Assembly: GCF_036404135.1 (NCBI RefSeq)
Contig: NZ_DASWPE010000200.1
Span: 1-10,505, forward strand
DNA: 10,505 nt
DNA from: Rhodopseudomonas_A sp036404135
Lineage (GTDB): Bacteria; Pseudomonadota; Alphaproteobacteria; Rhizobiales; Xanthobacteraceae
Reading direction: 5' to 3'
Position numbers and translations under genes: made by a program. Below the pieces are notes generated by a model, which saw only the letters and a program-made list of their open reading frames with translations, was not told the DNA's origin and made no database searches. Each line of letters opens with the position of its first letter. Position 1 is the stretch's first letter. Positions 7,755-10,505 of the stretch are shown here, piece after piece.

Positions 7755-8321
7755 TCAGATCGGCCGCACCTCGAGCACGGCGGGCACGAAGTGCTTCAAC
7801 AGGTTCTGGATGCCGTGCTGCAGCGTCGCGGTCGACGACGGACAGCCCGAGCAGGCGCCCTGCATCTTCAGATAGACGATGCCGTCCTTGAAGCCGCGGA
7901 AGGTGATGTCGCCGCCGTCATTGGCGACCGCCGGGCGCACCCTGGTCTCGATCAGGTCCTTGATCATGTCGACGGTCTCGGCGTCGGCCTTGTCGAAGAA
8001 CTCGTCGTCCTCCGAGGGCTCCTCGCCATCGACCCGGCCGTCCGCCATCAGCGGCTCGCCGGACATGTAATGTTCCATGATGGCGCCCAGGATGGACGGC
8101 TTGAGGTGCTGCCAGTCGCTGTCGTCCTTGGTCACGGTGACGAAATCCGAGCCGTAGAACACCCCGATGACGCCGGGCACCTCGAAGATCCGCTCGGCCA
8201 GAGGCGAGCGCGCCGCGGTGGCGCGATCGTTGAATTCCATGGTGCCGCTGTCGAGCACGACGCGGCCGGGAATGAACTTCAGGGTGGCGGGGTTCGGCGT
8301 GGGTTCGGTCTGAATGAACAT
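7755..8321 (-). CDS. nfuA: NfuA/Nfu1-type iron-sulfur cluster carrier protein
   Basis: 188 residues with the two-domain layout of mitochondrial/alphaproteobacterial Nfu1. An Nfu_N scaffold domain lies at about 1-88 (MFIQTEPTPNPATLKFIPGR), an acidic linker at about 98-112, and a NifU C-terminal domain at about 115-182. C157 and C160 in GACSGCPSS form the CxxC that holds a bridging [4Fe-4S] cluster between two monomers. The protein carries clusters to client enzymes such as lipoyl synthase, aconitase or MiaB (known for the family). The ATG at 8319-8321 has GGAG six bases upstream, a good ribosome binding site. The gene is flanked by a 169-bp gap upstream and a 114-bp gap with inverted repeats downstream, so it is likely its own transcription unit. 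No nitrogenase or isc/suf genes are in the window, so a general housekeeping role is favoured over nitrogen fixation. Confidence 0.95.
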   Translation of the reverse strand: MFIQTEPTPNPATLKFIPGRVVLDSGTMEFNDRATAARSPLAERIFEVPGVIGVFYGSDFVTVTKDDSDWQHLKPSILGAIMEHYMSGEPLMADGRVDGEEPSEDDEFFDKADAETVDMIKDLIETRVRPAVANDGGDITFRGFKDGIVYLKMQGACSGCPSSTATLQHGIQNLLKHFVPAVLEVRPI

Positions 8322-8402
8322 GATGGTCTCCGTCGTCGCCGGTTCAAGGCCGGCGCGTGGCCTGGCTCGCTGAGGGCTTAACCTAAAAGATGGCTTGGCT
8401 TA

Positions 8403-8431
8403 GCAGATGGCGACGCCGAACGCACGGTCAA
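8403..8431 (-). promoter_or_regulatory. Weak promoter candidate for nfuA
   Basis: On the minus strand TTGACC (8431-8426, five of six bases match the -35 consensus) is followed 17 bases later by ATCTGC (8408-8403), a poor -10. Transcription would start near 8395, leaving a leader of roughly 75 bases before the nfuA ATG. The placement in the 169-bp gap is sensible, but the poor -10 makes this tentative. A short hairpin (8435-8448, GCGGG and CCCGC around four bases) lies just upstream and might mark the end of the preceding gene's transcript. Confidence 0.25.
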
Positions 8432-8490
8432 GACGCGGGAAAACCCGCAGCCAGGGGTTGCATCGCTGCCGGCGCGCCAGCCGCGTCCGT

Positions 8491-9684
8491 TCACCAGCCG
8501 TTGATCCGCGGCCAGACCGCGCTCACCGCGCCGGAATCGTCCAGCACATGATAGCGGTCATGCTGAGCCCCGGTGGCGCAGGCGTGATTGGGCAGGATCC
8601 GCAGCCGGGCGCCGATCGGCAGCTCCGGCAGCGCCGCGTCGCTGCCCGGCCGAACCGCGACGATGCCGTGTTCCTGGTTGGCGTCGATCAGCATCAGGTC
8701 GGGATAAGATTTCCCGGCGAGGTCGCAGACCAGCCCGTAGCCCTGATCCACCGCCTGCCGCGCGGTGCCGCGGTCGCGCGACAGTGCCATCCAGCCGGCG
8801 TCGACGATGATCCAGCCCTTGGCGCGCTGCCGGCCGATCACGCTCGATAGCACCGTCAGCGCGATGTCGTCGATCGCGCAGGAGCCGACGCCGGCCTGGA
8901 ACAGGTCGCCGATCATGAACACCCCGGCGCGCAGCTCGGTGACGCCGGCAAGGTGCGTCGCGAAGCGCGCGGTCGGGGTGGAGCCGATGCTGACCACCGG
9001 GCACGGCAGTCCGGCCTGCCGCAGAAGCGTCGCGGCGCTGACCGCCGCCGCCCGCTCGGCCTCCGCCGCCGCCGCGATCGCCACCGGATCGCTGAGGCCG
9101 TAGCTGGCGCCGGCATGCAGCAGCACGCCGCGCAATTGTGCGCCGCCGGCGATCAGCCGTCGCCCGATCGCAACCAGCGTGGCTTGGTCATGCGGCGCGA
9201 CGCCGGAGCGATGGCCGTCGGCGTCGACCTCGATCAGCACCGGCAGCGCGTCGCCGTTCGTCTTGACCCAGTCGGCCACTGCATCGGCCTGCTCCACGCT
9301 GTCGAGGATGACCGCGAGGTCGGCGGCAAAGCGTTTGCGGATCGCGCCGACGCGGTCGAGCTTTTGGGGCGCGATGCCGACGCCGTAGATCATGTCGCGC
9401 ACCCCGCCTGCGGCGAAGAACTCCGCCTCGCGCAGCGTCGACACCGTCGCCGGGCCGCTCGGCTGCGTCATCGCGATCCGCGCCACCTCCAGGCATTTGG
9501 CGGTCTTCAGATGCGGCCGGAAGCCGACGCCGAGCGCCGCCAGATGCTGCTTCATGGTCGTGACGTTGCGGCGCAACCGTGCTTCGTCGAGTAGCAGGCA
9601 AGGCGTGGCGAGGTCTTCCAGGCGGCTATCGACCGTCGTCTGCACATCGGGCGCGAGCAGGTCCATCATCGAGCTTTCCGTCAT
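8491..9684 (-). CDS. PLP-dependent D-serine dehydratase / D-threonine aldolase-like enzyme (DSD1 family)
   Basis: 397 residues, alanine-racemase-like TIM barrel plus C-terminal beta domain. The PLP lysine is K60 in RPHLKTAKC (56-64). The barrel continues through LIEVDADGHRSGV and LLHAGASYGL, and VVSIGSTPTARF is the likely phosphate-binding strand. Near the C-terminus PNHAC gives H367 and C369, the zinc ligands of the eukaryotic-type D-serine dehydratase and D-threonine aldolase family. It probably deaminates or cleaves a D-3-hydroxyamino acid; the true substrate (D-serine, D-threonine or beta-hydroxyaspartate) cannot be told from sequence. The ATG at 9682-9684 has no clear ribosome binding site. 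Tandem in-frame ATGs at 9667-9669 and 9664-9666 lie four and seven bases after GGAAAG and may be the real start. usp is 62 bp upstream. There is no partner transporter or regulator in view. Confidence 0.85.
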   Translation of the reverse strand: MTESSMMDLLAPDVQTTVDSRLEDLATPCLLLDEARLRRNVTTMKQHLAALGVGFRPHLKTAKCLEVARIAMTQPSGPATVSTLREAEFFAAGGVRDMIYGVGIAPQKLDRVGAIRKRFAADLAVILDSVEQADAVADWVKTNGDALPVLIEVDADGHRSGVAPHDQATLVAIGRRLIAGGAQLRGVLLHAGASYGLSDPVAIAAAAEAERAAAVSAATLLRQAGLPCPVVSIGSTPTARFATHLAGVTELRAGVFMIGDLFQAGVGSCAIDDIALTVLSSVIGRQRAKGWIIVDAGWMALSRDRGTARQAVDQGYGLVCDLAGKSYPDLMLIDANQEHGIVAVRPGSDAALPELPIGARLRILPNHACATGAQHDRYHVLDDSGAVSAVWPRINGW

Positions 9685-9746
9685 ATGAGGGCTTGCGCGG
9701 CCGAACTCTCGGTCGCGGCGGCGTTACGGTGGTCTGGTTGGCAGCG

Positions 9747-10241
9747 CTACGACAACGCGTCGATCTCGTCGTCAGTCAAACTGCCGGGCACGATCATCAC
9801 CGGGATCGGAAACGCGCCGATGCTGCGCAGCATGGTGGTGACGATCGGCCCCGGTCCCTCGGGGCCGTCGTTGGCGGCCAGCACCAGCATCACGATGTCG
9901 ACGTCCTGGTGGATCACGTCCTTGATCTGCTCCAAGGGATCGCCCTCGCGGATCACCCGCTCAGGCGTGATCGCGGCGATGCCATTGGCGCGGCCGGCGG
10001 CGCGATCGAGCGCGGTTTCGGCGATCTCCTGCGCCTCGGCGCGCATCACCTCGGCGACGCCCAGCCATTGCTGGTTGTGGTCGAGGATCTCGATCACCCG
10101 CAGCATCACCACGCCGCCGCCGATCCGCACCGCCCAGCGGCTGGCGTAATACACCGCGCGGTCCCATTCCGCGGTTTCGTCGACGATCACCAGGCACTTC
10201 GGCTGGTGCCCGGGCTCATAGCTTCGTCGTTGCGTTCTCAT
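9747..10241 (-). CDS. Universal stress protein (UspA family)
   Basis: 164 residues, a single Usp domain at about 14-152, cytoplasmic. The core begins PKCLVIVDETAEWDRAVYYASRWAVRIGGGVVMLRVIE (14-51) and ends DIVMLVLAAN...FPIPVMIVPG (115-153), the alternating strand-helix pattern of the family. In the ATP-binding loop GPEG (126-129) fits G-x2-G, but the later Gly-Ser/Thr is not at the usual spacing, so ATP binding is doubtful. The protein may belong to the non-nucleotide-binding branch. The frame is open upstream to 10376, but the extension is Arg/Pro-rich and unlike the family. The ATG at 10239-10241 (MRTQRRSYEPGHQPKCLV) fits relatives I recognise, though only a weak GCGAAA lies upstream. Such proteins usually respond to starvation or redox stress; the trigger here is unknown. 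The D-serine dehydratase-like gene follows after 62 bp. Confidence 0.9.
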   Translation of the reverse strand: MRTQRRSYEPGHQPKCLVIVDETAEWDRAVYYASRWAVRIGGGVVMLRVIEILDHNQQWLGVAEVMRAEAQEIAETALDRAAGRANGIAAITPERVIREGDPLEQIKDVIHQDVDIVMLVLAANDGPEGPGPIVTTMLRSIGAFPIPVMIVPGSLTDDEIDALS

Positions 10242-10505
10242 CGCTGTTTCGCTGCCGATCCGTGCGCGCTGGGCGCCGGCCATGCTGACACGCCGCGGCG
10301 CGTCTCGACAAGCGGCGTGGCCCGGAGGTGAGAAAGATAGAGAATGCGGACCAAGGCGATAGCACTGAGCCGTCATCCTTGTAACTTAAATTCTGCTGGG
10401 CGAGGCGGTAGGCTGTCTCGCGCGGTGGCGGACGAGAGACCGGGTCATCCGAGGGCTTTGAAGCCCGAACCTCAGCTTGGGCCTTCGTCCGTCGTTCCAT
10501 CGAAC
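10242..10505. other. Gene-free stretch upstream of usp
   Basis: I see no convincing gene here. A minus-strand open frame from 10500 overlaps the usp start and its residues (Arg, Pro and Ser-rich) show no family pattern. Two inverted repeats are visible: an imperfect 8-base stem GTCTCGCG (10415-10422) with CGAGAGAC (10433-10440), one mismatch; and GGGCTT (10453-10458) with AAGCCC (10461-10466). A locally AT-richer patch at 10382-10393 (TAACTTAAATTC) would suit a promoter for usp, but I could not fix a -35/-10 pair with confidence. The stretch may also serve a gene beyond the right edge. Confidence 0.5.

Noticed and set aside
8435..8448. Hairpin GCGGG / CCCGC after the D-serine dehydratase-like gene, considered as a terminator.
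   Set aside because: Only five base pairs and no T-run after the stem on the minus strand; too weak to list as a terminator.
9697..9716. Imperfect stem GCGGCCGA / TCGGTCGC between usp and the D-serine dehydratase-like gene.
   Set aside because: It has a mismatch on the transcribed strand, no T-run, and is easily expected in DNA of this GC content.
10426..10490. A tRNA-like element on the minus strand: an anticodon-arm look-alike (GGGCT, loop TCAA, AGCCC) flanked by GGACGA and TCGTCC followed by GCCA, recalling a tRNA-Sec type CTTCAAA loop.
   Set aside because: It is only about 62 bases before CCA, has no T-arm with TTCRA, no long variable arm as tRNA-Sec needs, and no usable D-arm. The pairing is probably chance.
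10216..10500. A 94-residue minus-strand open frame upstream of and overlapping usp.
   Set aside because: No family pattern, an Arg/Pro/Ser-rich composition typical of chance frames in GC-rich DNA, no ribosome binding site seen, and it runs into usp in another frame.

Overview
The window reads as a chromosomal housekeeping segment of a high-GC alphaproteobacterium. It most likely comes from the Bradyrhizobium / Rhodopseudomonas / Nitrobacter group (order Hyphomicrobiales). This is judged from protein wording I recognise (the Fur/Mur, PhoH, CorC-like and universal stress proteins), GC-rich codon use and gene order. Every supported gene lies on the minus strand, so transcription runs from high to low coordinates. 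No mobile element, CRISPR array, rRNA or convincing tRNA was seen.

In transcription order: (1) 10242-10505 is a gene-free stretch upstream of a universal stress protein gene. (2) usp (9747-10241) is followed after 62 bp by a PLP-dependent D-serine dehydratase / D-threonine aldolase-like gene (8491-9684). (3) nfuA, an Fe-S carrier gene (7755-8321), has its own probable leader and is followed by GC-rich nested inverted repeats. (4) tsaB, rimI, a Fur-family regulator and a HAD phosphatase form a tight run (7640 to 5249) whose first gene appears to be transcribed as a leaderless mRNA. (5) After a terminator-like hairpin comes miaB-phoH(ybeZ)-ybeY-corC(ybeX)-lnt (5109 to the left edge), the same order as in Escherichia coli. 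lnt is cut by the window edge.

The genes join three themes. One is tRNA and ribosome quality: TsaB contributes to t6A37, MiaB makes ms2 derivatives of i6A37, RimI acetylates an N-terminus, and YbeY acts in rRNA maturation with PhoH/YbeZ as its usual neighbour. The second is iron: NfuA carries Fe-S clusters, MiaB needs two of them, and a Fur/Mur regulator lies between them. The third is the envelope: Lnt completes lipoprotein acylation, and the CBS protein upstream is its conserved neighbour.

I found no previously undescribed system. The points worth a second look are regulatory or small-scale: a predicted leaderless tsaB transcript, hairpins at three gene boundaries, an altered acetyl-CoA loop in RimI, and a repeat-built linker inside the CorC-like protein.
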